From IMG/VR virus record IMGVR_UViG_3300037493_002337, positions 1 through 43,548 of that record: 43,548 nt of DNA; one strand, given 5' to 3'. The notes beneath the pieces are model-generated. The model worked only from the letters and a program-made list of their open reading frames with translations, had not been told where the DNA came from and made no database searches. This DNA is from a virus. Position 1 is the first letter of the stretch, and each line of letters starts with the position of its first letter. A program made the translations under genes and the position numbers. Of this stretch, positions 25,606-34,144 are shown one piece after another.

Positions 25606-26774
25606 GAGTGCCTCAAAAACAACAGGATGTTATTGATAACTTTCGGAAGGTTCATGGGGAACTATTCGATTATGATTTAGTTCGATATGTTAATGCCAAT
25701 ACTAAGGTAGACATTCGCTGTTGTAAGTGTGGAAAGGTATTTTCTCAGAGGGTTAGTGCTCATAAGGATGGTCAGGGATGTCCTAGTTGCCGTCGTCTTC
25801 ATTTGGCAGAGATGAAGGCGGAGATTCGCGGGAAAAATGCTGACAGGATCATAGATCGTTTTCGAGAGATTCACGGCGATCAGTATTACTACAGTCGGGT
25901 CAATTATCGGGGCGCAGATAAGAAGGTAGAGATTGGTTGTATGAAGTGTGGTCTATGGTTCTGGTCTTTCCCTCACAATCATCTGCGGGGCAAGGGATGT
26001 AAGATGTGTGCTCAAAGAATTCGAGGACAAAGAGATAAGGATGAAAATTCTAAGACCATCATAGCAGAGTTTCAGAAGGTTCACGGCGATAAATACGACT
26101 ATAGTGGGGTGGTCTACAAGGGAGTGGATGTTGATGTGGAGATAAGATGCAAGGCTTGTGGGAGTGTATTTCTGCAAACTCCGGCGTGTCATAAGAACGG
26201 AGGGTGTAAGAAATGTGCGGATCAGACCAGAGGAAAGATCATATCTGATCGGGCTGCCGATAGGCTCATTGATGATTTTGTAGGAATTCATGGGGATCGG
26301 TATGACTATTCAAAGGTTGTATACCAAGGGGACGAAGTGGCGGTGGATATAGGATGTAAAAAGTGTGGCAGGTCATTTTACCAAGATCCCGGACATCACA
26401 AGTCTGGAAATGGATGTCCAAGATGTTCAGAATCTCATGGGGAGAGAATGATTGATAGGGTATTGACGATGGCCGGTATCGACTTTGAGAGACAGAAGAA
26501 GTTTGAGGGATGTAGGAACAAGATGTTGCTACCTTTTGATTTTTATCTGACAAGGGAAGGGACTCAATTTGTCATAGAATATAATGGTGCTCAACACTAT
26601 ATGCCCGTTGAACGATTCGGAGGCACAAATGCATTCGTAGGAGTTCAAGAGAGGGATGCGATCAAAAAGAGGTTTTGTGATAGTGCTGGCATCAGACATA
26701 TTGAGATTCCTTATTGGATATCATCAAAGAGGGAAATAAAGAAGATGTTGGTTGTGGAGGGTGTTCTGGTATGA
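25602..26774 (+). CDS. Vsr-like homing endonuclease with four zinc ribbons
   Basis: The protein has 390 residues from ATG 25602, which overlaps the previous TGA. Four repeats of about 60 residues each carry F..(I/V)HG..YDYS.V.Y followed by C..CG...H..G.GC..C zinc-ribbon elements. The C-terminal 110 residues are a PD-(D/E)XK/Vsr-like nuclease with PFDFYL, FVIEYNGAQHY (E326) and RDAIKKRFCDSAGIRHIEIP, resembling the EDxHD phage homing endonucleases. The zinc repeats would place it on its DNA target. As a free-standing gene in the middle of a structural operon, it is best read as a mobile homing gene; it is intact. Confidence 0.85.
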   Translation: MRVPQKQQDVIDNFRKVHGELFDYDLVRYVNANTKVDIRCCKCGKVFSQRVSAHKDGQGCPSCRRLHLAEMKAEIRGKNADRIIDRFREIHGDQYYYSRVNYRGADKKVEIGCMKCGLWFWSFPHNHLRGKGCKMCAQRIRGQRDKDENSKTIIAEFQKVHGDKYDYSGVVYKGVDVDVEIRCKACGSVFLQTPACHKNGGCKKCADQTRGKIISDRAADRLIDDFVGIHGDRYDYSKVVYQGDEVAVDIGCKKCGRSFYQDPGHHKSGNGCPRCSESHGERMIDRVLTMAGIDFERQKKFEGCRNKMLLPFDFYLTREGTQFVIEYNGAQHYMPVERFGGTNAFVGVQERDAIKKRFCDSAGIRHIEIPYWISSKREIKKMLVVEGVLV

Positions 26775-27055
26775 AATCGATTTCAAAAGAGTTGATGAGG
26801 ATTGCTGGAGAACTATCGGGAAGTTCTGGGCGTCAAACTCAGCGTAAGGACAAGGACTTGATGAGTGATACTGGCGGGATTTCCAAGAATCGGCAGCGTG
26901 ATCCGTTGCAAAAGCCTCCAAGGTCTGACTCTCACAATCGGTATCGGACGAAGGATAAGACCCCAGATCAGAGAGACCCGGATGTGGACAAGAAGGCTTA
27001 TGTCTCAGCATGGTGGGGAGATGACCAAAGACAGTGCGGAAAGTTTGATAATTGA
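26771..27055 (+). CDS. Small protein with AxE amphipathic N-terminus
   Basis: The protein has 94 residues from ATG 26771 (ATGA overlap with the homing endonuclease). It begins with an amphipathic helix, MKSISKELMRIAGELSG, which resembles helices found in the MORN protein and in the core protein at 39906. The rest is polar, disordered and rich in charged residues (RKDKD, RYRTKDKTPDQRDPD) and ends with AWWGDDQRQCGKF. Its function is unknown; the N-terminal helix might be a head-targeting segment. Confidence 0.6.
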   Translation: MKSISKELMRIAGELSGSSGRQTQRKDKDLMSDTGGISKNRQRDPLQKPPRSDSHNRYRTKDKTPDQRDPDVDKKAYVSAWWGDDQRQCGKFDN

Positions 27056-27082
27056 GCACTTTAGGTAAGCGGGAGGTAGAGG

Positions 27083-27394
27083 ATGACTGACGAAAGGATT
27101 TCTAAGATGGCGGATAATGTGGTGGCAGAGATTATGGAAGAGGAATTTTCGCCAACAATACCGCAGGTCAGGACGGCAGCTACACCTGATGAAGATGTTG
27201 CTTTGGCGAATGTGGATCAGGCATTTGATGCGATGCTTGCGGCTATATCAGTGATTGATGACAATTTACAGAGCATCAAGGTTGAAAGTGTGCCAGAACA
27301 AGCGGCGGTAGATGCTATCAAGGATTTGATGGCCACTGCGTTAAAACCGTATCTTGCCGATGCTCTAAAGGCAATGCAAGTATTTGGAAAGTAA
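27083..27394 (+). CDS. Hypothetical helical protein
   Basis: This 103-residue, acidic, helical protein has a GGGAGG-type ribosome site. An N-terminal amphipathic helix (RISKMADNVVAEIMEEEF) is followed by a linker and a longer alanine-rich helical region (FDAMLAAISVIDDNLQSIK and a second helix). No signal peptide or metal motif is visible. It sits directly before the second secreted-fibre cluster. The role is unknown. Confidence 0.6.
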   Translation: MTDERISKMADNVVAEIMEEEFSPTIPQVRTAATPDEDVALANVDQAFDAMLAAISVIDDNLQSIKVESVPEQAAVDAIKDLMATALKPYLADALKAMQVFGK

Positions 27395-27406
27395 AGGAGT
27401 ACAGTT

Positions 27407-28492
27407 ATGAAGGTATGTAATTCGGTTGGGGTATGGTTGTTTTTGATAGGGGTAGCTTTTGGGGCCACTCCCATTCAGGACTTAAAACTGATTGATTCAG
27501 CGAATGGCAACAAGGTGGCATTCACGAATCTGGGATCGGTATCGGTTGGTTCTGGGACAACCGTGACTACGATTTCAAGCAATTTGATAACGGTCTCTGG
27601 GAACATCATGCCTGGGGCTAGTAACACCTATGACATTGGATCATCCAATGTGCCATTCCGTCATGGATACTTTGGAACGAACGCTTTGTATCTTGGACCA
27701 TACCTCATGGGTGTCAATTCAAATGGTTCATTAACATATAATGGCTATCCTTTTGTGAGTACTAGTGGTGTATCGATAGCGGCTCAGGATGGAGTAATAA
27801 CTGGCGGGCAGAATAACGTAAGACTGGGCACGAATGTAACAACCACGGGTGATGTCATTGTTGGCGGCGGTCTGAGTCAAACAGCGGAGACCATCTCATT
27901 CAGCAATACAGCTACTGACAACTTTGGATTGCAGAGTGCTGCATTCCCTGTATCAGGACAGACATTAAGTACTTGGTTGGGATTTGCCGCCCTCTACGGT
28001 TCCACCGGCTCGTATAACAACGCTATGGGATATTTAGCTGGCTACAATTCCCCCGGAAATTACAAAAGCGCAATGGGAGCTTACGCCCTTGCCTATGCCG
28101 CAGGTTCATACAACACCGCAATAGGAAGTGACGCCCTTCGCGGAGCACCCGGAAATTACAACATCGCAATGGGATATTCCGCTGGATACTTCGCAGGAGG
28201 GGAGAGCAATACGTTCTTGGGATATCAGGCAGCAATATCAGCAGGGAATATCACAAACGCCATCGTCATTGGGGCTAATTCAGTTCCGTTGGGGAATAAC
28301 TCAACGGTCATCGGAAACTTACAGACGACAAACGTCTTGATCCACGGAACTGTCAGGGCAAGCGGAGGTTTCTTAGGTTCACTAACTTTGACCAACGGCA
28401 CCACGATATCTGACGGAGTCCTGAACGGAACGAACGGTATCTACTTCACGCCAAGAGGTTCTACAACCAACTACTGGATAACATTCCCATGA
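27407..28492 (+). CDS. Secreted fibre-like protein with YadA-type beta-roll repeats
   Basis: This 361-residue protein has an AAAGGAG ribosome site. Residues 1-20 are a signal peptide (MKVCNSVGVWLFLIGVAFGA). Around residues 76-92 an NTYDIGSSNVPFRHGYFG motif occurs, a hallmark of phage tail-fibre shafts. Residues about 193-281 are a set of GSYNNAMGYLAGY, GNYKSAMGAYAL, GSYNTAIGSDAL, GNYNIAMGYSAGY units, the left-handed beta-roll of trimeric autotransporter (YadA-like) heads. It probably forms a trimeric adhesive fibre. It overlaps the next gene by four bases (ATGA). Confidence 0.8.
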   Translation: MKVCNSVGVWLFLIGVAFGATPIQDLKLIDSANGNKVAFTNLGSVSVGSGTTVTTISSNLITVSGNIMPGASNTYDIGSSNVPFRHGYFGTNALYLGPYLMGVNSNGSLTYNGYPFVSTSGVSIAAQDGVITGGQNNVRLGTNVTTTGDVIVGGGLSQTAETISFSNTATDNFGLQSAAFPVSGQTLSTWLGFAALYGSTGSYNNAMGYLAGYNSPGNYKSAMGAYALAYAAGSYNTAIGSDALRGAPGNYNIAMGYSAGYFAGGESNTFLGYQAAISAGNITNAIVIGANSVPLGNNSTVIGNLQTTNVLIHGTVRASGGFLGSLTLTNGTTISDGVLNGTNGIYFTPRGSTTNYWITFP

Positions 28493-30219
28493 ATAGAATA
28501 GTAGCAATCTTTATCGGATTATGTCTTGGAACCGCCCCGTTTGTCTCGGCAACGGACGTGCATCTGGGGTCATTGTCTAGTTTGACTTGGGGCGAACCTA
28601 TTCTTTCTGTAGTGGCTTCAGGAAACTATTACTCCACCAACTATACGGAGAACGGAACCAATTTTGCGGCAATTGTTTGGACGAATGGGACCGGGACATG
28701 CACAGTGAGTGAACCGGTGAACTGCGATTTGCTGGTGGTGGCTGGGGGAGGGGCGGGGGAGACAATGGGACCCGGTGGTGGTGGGGGTGCTGGGGAGTTG
28801 TATTACAAAACCGGAACAAGCTTTGTCGCTGGAACGTATGACGTAGTGGTTGGGAACGGTGGGCAGAATAGTAGCTTCAGTAATTTGGTATGCGCTGCCG
28901 GAGGAGCTGGAGGTAATGGAGGCGGGGGAGCGAATGGTGGATCTGGCGGGGGTGGATCGGCTGCAAGTCCTGGCGGATTAACCGTGAAGACTATTGGGTT
29001 TGGAAATGCTGGGGGTGGTGGTGGAGACGTAGCTACTGCCGGTGGCGGAGGTGGTGCTGGTGGAGTGGGAAGCACAGCAATTGATTACCGTGGTGGTGAT
29101 GGTGGGGTTGGAAGGCTTATTTCTATAGATGGATCGAATAGATGGTATGCGGCGGGAGGCGGTGGCGGTGGTGCGGGATCGGGTGGCGGTGACGGCGGGT
29201 CACCGGGAGCGGGAGCGGGTGGCGGGGATTACGGAAGGCACTACGGAACTGACGCATTACCGAATACAGGGAGCGGTGGTGGTGGTGGTACTTGGGATGC
29301 TGGTGGGCAGGGCGGCAGCGGGGTGGTGATTGTGCGGTTCCCCAGAATCGCAAACAGAACGACACTAGTTGGAATGTTTATACCCCCAGTTGATTACAGA
29401 AATGTTGTGGCGTGGGGACAGGATAGATATGGCCAGCTCAATGTACCTGCTTCTGTAACAAATGCTGTCACCATATCCAGCGGATATCAATACACTTTGG
29501 CACGTCTTACGAATGGGACAGTAGTTGCGTGGGGACTTAATAGTGATGGCCAGTGCAATATACCCGATTCAGCTACAAACGCAATTGAAGTGGCTGCTGG
29601 AGGTTACCATGCTTTGGCACGTCTCGCGAACGGTTCAGTAGTTGCGTGGGGACTTAATTTTGCCGGTCAAACCAACGTCCCTGCATCAGTGACAAACGTA
29701 ATTGCTATATCTGGTGGGGGTAGCCATTCGTTAGCTCTTCGTTCAAACGGTCGGGTTGTAGCATGGGGAGATAATGGCTACGGTCAAACCAACGTCCCTG
29801 CATCAGTTACGAATGCAATTGCTATATTTGGTGCGGGTAACCACTCGTTAGCTCTTCGTTCAAACGGTCGGGTTGTAGCATGGGGAAATAATGATTACGG
29901 TCAAACCAACGTCCCTGCATCAGTTACGAATGCAATTGCCATATGTGGTGGAGTTAGTCATTCCATGGCCCTCCGCACAAACGGCACAGTTATAGTGTGG
30001 GGGTCTAATGTTTTCGGTCAAACAAACGTCCCCGATTCAGTAACAAATGTTATCGCTATTGGGGGTAGAGCTAACCACTGTCTAGCACTTCGTGCGAACG
30101 GTTCTATCATAGCGTGGGGATATGGTGATGAAGGCCAAACCAACGTCCCTTCTTACGTCACAAATGCAACTGCCGTGGCTGGCGGACAAACATTTTCAGC
30201 GGCAATCATAAGAAGGTAG
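28489..30219 (+). CDS. Secreted glycine-rich and RCC1-repeat protein
   Basis: This 576-residue protein starts in an ATGA overlap. Signal peptide: MNRIVAIFIGLCLGTAPFVSA. Residues about 80-285 are a glycine-rich domain ending GGSGVVIVRFP, seen in adhesins that may fold as polyglycine-II bundles. Residues about 304-570 are six or seven 39-residue RCC1-type repeats (VVAWG..GYGQTNVPASVTN, then HSLALRSNG), predicted to form a beta-propeller. This combination suggests a secreted or fibre-borne binding protein. The same RCC1 style is frequent in Verrucomicrobiota-type genomes. The neighbouring YadA-like gene is probably its partner. Confidence 0.82.
   Translation: MNRIVAIFIGLCLGTAPFVSATDVHLGSLSSLTWGEPILSVVASGNYYSTNYTENGTNFAAIVWTNGTGTCTVSEPVNCDLLVVAGGGAGETMGPGGGGGAGELYYKTGTSFVAGTYDVVVGNGGQNSSFSNLVCAAGGAGGNGGGGANGGSGGGGSAASPGGLTVKTIGFGNAGGGGGDVATAGGGGGAGGVGSTAIDYRGGDGGVGRLISIDGSNRWYAAGGGGGGAGSGGGDGGSPGAGAGGGDYGRHYGTDALPNTGSGGGGGTWDAGGQGGSGVVIVRFPRIANRTTLVGMFIPPVDYRNVVAWGQDRYGQLNVPASVTNAVTISSGYQYTLARLTNGTVVAWGLNSDGQCNIPDSATNAIEVAAGGYHALARLANGSVVAWGLNFAGQTNVPASVTNVIAISGGGSHSLALRSNGRVVAWGDNGYGQTNVPASVTNAIAIFGAGNHSLALRSNGRVVAWGNNDYGQTNVPASVTNAIAICGGVSHSMALRTNGTVIVWGSNVFGQTNVPDSVTNVIAIGGRANHCLALRANGSIIAWGYGDEGQTNVPSYVTNATAVAGGQTFSAAIIRR
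29665..30015 (+). repeat. Tandem 117-bp RCC1-type DNA repeats
   Basis: GGTCAAACCAACGTCCCTGC recurs at 29665, 29782 and 29899, giving a 117-bp (39-residue) period. The second and third units are nearly identical at DNA level while outer units have diverged, which points to recent local amplification. Confidence 0.85.
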
Positions 30220-30237
30220 TGAACCCATGATCGGTGG

Positions 30238-30256
30238 CGATATTTACAGAATATCG
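30238..30256 (+). promoter_or_regulatory. Perfect 7-bp hairpin after RCC1 gene
   Basis: CGATATT (30238-30244) and AATATCG (30250-30256) form a perfect stem with loop TACAG, 18 bases after the RCC1 gene stop. The bases after it (TCTTTAGACGGG) are only weakly T-rich. It may slow or end transcription of the secreted-fibre operon, or be a protein-binding site. Confidence 0.4.
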
Positions 30257-30279
30257 TCTTTAGACGGGAAGGTTGAATA

Positions 30280-30597
30280 ATGGCTTTTTCATTTCCCCAA
30301 CCAGTATTGGGAACAGTTCGCAGACCTCCCGGCCAAGGCTGTAAGTCTTGCGTCCATTTCACTTACTGTCCATCGATGTATTGGTTCAAGAGATATGGTA
30401 TAGAGGGCAGAACGATTGATAACCACAATGGGATTCAGTGCGCTTCTTGGTCAAACAATATGGCAGATCAGGTAAAAAGCAAGGCAACGGAAGATGATTT
30501 GAACGAGGCGGATTACATATTCATTCAGGGAACTGGTTCAGAAGCAGACCGTTGTGGATTGACAGATGCAATCACAGCATCGAATAGGAAACCTTAG
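30280..30597 (+). CDS. Small Cys-rich phage protein
   Basis: This 105-residue protein has conserved-looking motifs PGQGCKSCVHFTYCP and YWFKRYGI, followed by a further Cys in GIQCASW and one near the end (DRCGL). Short proteins with PG..C.SCVH..YCP...W..R recur in phages of this style, usually unannotated. Five cysteines could bind zinc or an iron-sulfur cluster. It ends one base before the WYL-like gene, so they are probably co-expressed. Its function is unknown. Confidence 0.65.
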   Translation: MAFSFPQPVLGTVRRPPGQGCKSCVHFTYCPSMYWFKRYGIEGRTIDNHNGIQCASWSNNMADQVKSKATEDDLNEADYIFIQGTGSEADRCGLTDAITASNRKP

Positions 30598-30598
30598 T

Positions 30599-31006
30599 AT
30601 GGCACTCACATTCGCAGAGGCACTAAAAAAAGACCTTAGTCGGATGGACTTCATCTCTGAACAGGAGGAGAAGGCCCCTAGAAGGAAACCCAAGAGAGTT
30701 GGTAAGACCCCAGCTTATGGGACTCTGTATGCCCTGAGAAATACCCGGATGGCAATTCGTGAGGGTGCTTTAAGGATGGTCCAAGTCATTCTGACATACC
30801 GTAAGGAAACCAATGGAGAAACAAAGAAATACGTCGTTTGTCCATATTCCTACAGATACCGAAGACTGAAAAAGGGCTTGAAGAAGCTCCTGTTCGCCTA
30901 TGATATCGAAGACAAACACATCAAGGGGTTTATTGTCGGGAATATCAAAAAAGTGGCTTTGACTGATAAGCGGTTCAAGCCCCGATGGCCTGTTGAAATA
31001 CAGTGA
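30599..31006 (+). CDS. WYL-like domain protein
   Basis: The protein has 135 residues from ATG 30599; a longer frame back to 30566 overlaps the upstream gene and has no ribosome site. The region from residue 60 onward (MVQVILTYRKETNG, VVCPYSYRYRRLKKGLKKLL, FAYDIEDKHIKGFIVGNI, KRFKPRWPVEI) fits a WYL-like SH3 fold, known to sense ligands such as nucleic acid in transcriptional regulators. The N-terminus is basic and disordered. It might be a phage regulator; there is no helix-turn-helix in the protein itself. Confidence 0.68.
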   Translation: MALTFAEALKKDLSRMDFISEQEEKAPRRKPKRVGKTPAYGTLYALRNTRMAIREGALRMVQVILTYRKETNGETKKYVVCPYSYRYRRLKKGLKKLLFAYDIEDKHIKGFIVGNIKKVALTDKRFKPRWPVEIQ

Positions 31007-31039
31007 GTGTACTGTCCATTTCGACTTGTTTTTTCTTTC

Positions 31040-31059
31040 TGTAATAATTCTTTGATATT
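31040..31059 (+). promoter_or_regulatory. Phage promoter-like motif, site 3 (TGTAAT-N8-GATATT)
   Basis: TGTAAT (31040-31045) and GATATT (31054-31059) have the same eight-base gap as the other four sites. A T-run (31029-31034) lies just upstream. The ATG of the LAGLIDADG endonuclease is 23 bases downstream, behind GGTGGAGG. Confidence 0.6.
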
Positions 31060-31082
31060 GCACTCATAGGTGGAGGTGCAAC

Positions 31083-32156
31083 ATGAAAGAGTTCTTGCAA
31101 AGATGGTATGAGGAGAAGGGGATAGGATGGTGTGCCAAACAATTGGGGAAGTCTTATGGTTCTGTCACGCAGACGGCTCATACGATGGGGTTGAGCTATC
31201 GTAAGGCGAAACAGGAGAGGATCAGAATTCATCTGTCGGAAAGGTTGTTGGTGGATGGATGGAAGAAGGTGGAAACGGATTTGGGTTTGTCGGAAGGAAA
31301 GGCTTATTTGTGGGCCAAGAAGTTGGGAATCGACGGGCCACCAGACGGTAGGGGTGCGAAACCAACCGAATTATCGGACGATCAGAGGAAGGCGATCTTG
31401 GAGCAATATCCTCTGAAAAGCACAAATGTTCTCGCTGGCTTGACGGGGTTGACGAATGACATCGTTATTGGATTTCTCCAAAGGAACGGACGATATGTCG
31501 GATTTGACAGGAGGGTGGATACAGTCATAGACAAGAGTCGATTTGAGTGGAGCAATGATTTGGCCTATGTGTTGGGGTATATGTATGCAGATGGATCGGT
31601 TGGCGAATATCCAAAGTCTGACTGTGATGGACGGACGGATCGTCGGTTGACGTACAGTAGTATCTCATCGAAGGATGAGCATATTCTGTGGGATATTCGG
31701 GCAAGGATGGGATGGAAAGCAAAGCCGTGTTCATTCGTGCGGGATACTGGTGAAAGATATTGGCAGATTGCGACTTCATGTCGGTGGGTGTTTGACAAAT
31801 GGGCGAAGTTGGGATTAAAGCCCAGAAAGTCTTTTGATGGGATGGAGATTCCGAATGTCCCGGTCGAGTATATTCGGCACTTCGTTCGTGGTTTTTTTGA
31901 TGGTGATGGATCGAAACGGAAAGATGGTTATGTTGTCAAGTTTGGATGTACTGACGAATTATTTATGTTGTGGCTGAGAAACATTGTGATCGAGGTTGTT
32001 GGAGGTAAGGTTTTCAAGATGACCGTTGAGCAGAATGCTACGACATTTTACTCATTTGTGGTGTGTGCGGATAGGGCAAAGGTGTTGTTGGATTGGATGA
32101 TGCCGGGGGTTTCAGACCTTCGATTACATCGCAAATGGGATGAAAAGATTGGATAG
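31083..32156 (+). CDS. Free-standing LAGLIDADG homing endonuclease
   Basis: This 357-residue protein has its own promoter-like site and ribosome site. Residues 1-100 hold helix-turn-helix-like segments (WCAKQLGKSYGSVTQTAHTMG, split by the turn; DLGLSEGKAYLWAKKLG). The endonuclease core has two motifs, VLGYMYADG (L164) and VRGFFDGDG (residues about 268-276), each followed by DNA-contacting strands. No intein splicing blocks are present, so it is not within a host protein. It likely makes a site-specific cut to spread its own gene. It sits exactly between promoter-like sites 3 and 4, as if the whole block inserted as a unit. Confidence 0.88.
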   Translation: MKEFLQRWYEEKGIGWCAKQLGKSYGSVTQTAHTMGLSYRKAKQERIRIHLSERLLVDGWKKVETDLGLSEGKAYLWAKKLGIDGPPDGRGAKPTELSDDQRKAILEQYPLKSTNVLAGLTGLTNDIVIGFLQRNGRYVGFDRRVDTVIDKSRFEWSNDLAYVLGYMYADGSVGEYPKSDCDGRTDRRLTYSSISSKDEHILWDIRARMGWKAKPCSFVRDTGERYWQIATSCRWVFDKWAKLGLKPRKSFDGMEIPNVPVEYIRHFVRGFFDGDGSKRKDGYVVKFGCTDELFMLWLRNIVIEVVGGKVFKMTVEQNATTFYSFVVCADRAKVLLDWMMPGVSDLRLHRKWDEKIG

Positions 32157-32162
32157 CCTTTG

Positions 32163-32182
32163 TGTGATTTTTTCTTTATATT
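32163..32182 (+). promoter_or_regulatory. Phage promoter-like motif, site 4 (TGTGAT-N8-TATATT)
   Basis: TGTGAT (32163-32168) and TATATT (32177-32182) flank TTTTTCTT. This site differs from the one at 40212-40234 at a single base over 23. The ATG of the ferritin-domain gene is 24 bases after the TATATT box, with GGAGG in between. Confidence 0.7.
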
Positions 32183-32206
32183 CTGAACACAAGTGGAGGA
32201 CTGGAT

Positions 32207-34144
32207 ATGATAACACGTAGAGGTAGCCTGTTGAATGGCACAATTTCAGGGGATGCAATCCTGATGTATAAGCCAGGGGATGTTGTGAAGCCGGTCACGG
32301 TTATGGACCAGTTCTTTACCGGCGTTGTTCGTGCTGTTGACACAAAGACTAACAAGATCACTGTTGCTTGGGGTGGCGGACCAGAGAGTCAACACGACTC
32401 AGATGAGATTATGCCCATGCCTTTCTTCGGACCATCACATAAAGACGGCAAGATAGCCTCTCGTCGCATGCGGTCAAATATGAATGACCTCCTTGTAGAT
32501 ATCCCCGAAATTGACGAGGAGACCCAACAGAATCCGCCAGAATCTATTGAACAGACGGACTTTATAGCAGATGACATGGAAGCATTACTCAATCGTCAGG
32601 TTGGTAGTGAGTTCTATTCGGCGTACCTGTACTACATGATTGCGGCAGTATTCCAGAGTAAGGGATTGGTTGGATTCCAGAACTGGATGGAGAAGCAGGG
32701 CGATGGCGAGATTGGTCATGCCATGAAGGTGTATAACTACCTAGTTGATACGGGTTCGGCTCTTGAACTTCCAGCAGTGCCAAGTCCTAAAATTGATCCG
32801 GCGATGGAAGTTGTCGAGATCACTCGTGCTATTCTTGACCATGAGATGCGGGTTACGGAAGATTGGAAGAGGATTGGGCAGCTTTCTAAGCAACAGGATA
32901 ATCCGGCAACATGCAAACTCGTTCAGGAATTCATGGTTGAACAGGTCGAGGAAGAGGATTCGGCGTTGACTCTTCACCAGAAGGTCCAATTGGCGGATAC
33001 CGGCAGTGGTATCTTATTGATTGACAATGACTTGAGGGATCGTGGACCGATTAGTGCATCTGAGAAGATCGCCGACACTCATAAGCAGATTCAAATGAGG
33101 GTCCATCCAGCCAGATCTTGTAGTCCACACGATATTCTGGTTGTATCTGAGGGATTGCAATGTGGCAATTGTGGGGCCATATCAGAAGATCATGGTAAGA
33201 ATTGGGAAGCATCTCCTGGCCGCTGGGCATCTGAGAAGACGGCAACGAATCCTTCGATGGAGCAGTTTTGTGGGGAGCCGGATACGCATGGGCTGGATGT
33301 TCCGGTATCTGGTGGCACATCTGTGATGAAGGACTTGGCGTATCATCTGCATGATGAAGCCAATGAGTTTGCTGATGTTGATCCTAGGTTTGCAGGGATT
33401 AAGGCTGGATTGAAGGCGATGGCAAGGGAAGTGAATGCTTCCAGTTCTTTCGATATCAATCAGTTCCTGAAGATGGCAACTTCCGGGGATGAGCCCTCAG
33501 CACAGAGAACTATCTGGGAAGAAACTGCGAAAAAATCTTCAGTTTTGGCAACACGGAAGGCATCTGACGGTCTCCGTTCTCGTAGAGCGATGTACTGGTG
33601 TGCTCCTGATAGGACATTTCGTTTGACGAAACAGGAACAGGATCAGGGTATATGCACCTGCCCCAAATGTCGGATTGAGATGAATAAGGAGAGATTCACT
33701 AGGTCAGACAAGCTTCTGAGTTGTCCGGAGTGTGGATTCAAGGTTCCTACAAGTAAGGCGGTCACAAAGGTCGAGGTAAAGGTTCCAGCAGGGGTTGAGG
33801 TGGATGTGACCACACAGAACGATGGAGAGGAAGTTCAGGGAGAGGTGATTATGGCAACAACAATGCGTCGTGGTCGTTTTGCATATGCTGATCCTGCCAA
33901 TTTGGTAGACTTGCCAAGAATGACATTGGACCAGATTTCATCGATAGTCTATCGGGACTGGAAGAATGTCAACTATGCCGCCAAACCGTATCTGGAAGCT
34001 ATGTCCACACTGAGGAATGTAAGTGATATGTACATGGCGGATACTGGAACATCAATCGTGGCATATTTCCTGTCGAATGCTACATCATGGCGTGGAGATG
34101 TTGCGAAGGCAGTAAAGAAGGAATTGCAAAGGAGAATTAGATAA
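32207..34144 (+). CDS. Virion-like protein with an embedded ferritin domain
   Basis: This 645-residue protein has four visible parts. Residues 20-70 are an SH3/KOW-like barrel (YKPGDVVKPV, FFTGVVRAVDT, EIMP). Residues about 125-265 are a bacterial ferritin domain: E135 (SEFYSAYLYY), E168 and H171 (GEIGH), E213 (HEMRVT), E245, Q246, E248 and E249 (VEQVEEED). Spacings (33, 3, 45, 33) agree with E. coli FtnA ferroxidase residues E17, E50, H53, E94 and Q127. Residues about 300-330 and 465-515 hold CxxC zinc-ribbon elements. The end is helical. Ferritin oxidises and stores iron; here it could load iron or protect DNA in the virion. Confidence 0.85.
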   Translation: MITRRGSLLNGTISGDAILMYKPGDVVKPVTVMDQFFTGVVRAVDTKTNKITVAWGGGPESQHDSDEIMPMPFFGPSHKDGKIASRRMRSNMNDLLVDIPEIDEETQQNPPESIEQTDFIADDMEALLNRQVGSEFYSAYLYYMIAAVFQSKGLVGFQNWMEKQGDGEIGHAMKVYNYLVDTGSALELPAVPSPKIDPAMEVVEITRAILDHEMRVTEDWKRIGQLSKQQDNPATCKLVQEFMVEQVEEEDSALTLHQKVQLADTGSGILLIDNDLRDRGPISASEKIADTHKQIQMRVHPARSCSPHDILVVSEGLQCGNCGAISEDHGKNWEASPGRWASEKTATNPSMEQFCGEPDTHGLDVPVSGGTSVMKDLAYHLHDEANEFADVDPRFAGIKAGLKAMAREVNASSSFDINQFLKMATSGDEPSAQRTIWEETAKKSSVLATRKASDGLRSRRAMYWCAPDRTFRLTKQEQDQGICTCPKCRIEMNKERFTRSDKLLSCPECGFKVPTSKAVTKVEVKVPAGVEVDVTTQNDGEEVQGEVIMATTMRRGRFAYADPANLVDLPRMTLDQISSIVYRDWKNVNYAAKPYLEAMSTLRNVSDMYMADTGTSIVAYFLSNATSWRGDVAKAVKKELQRRIR

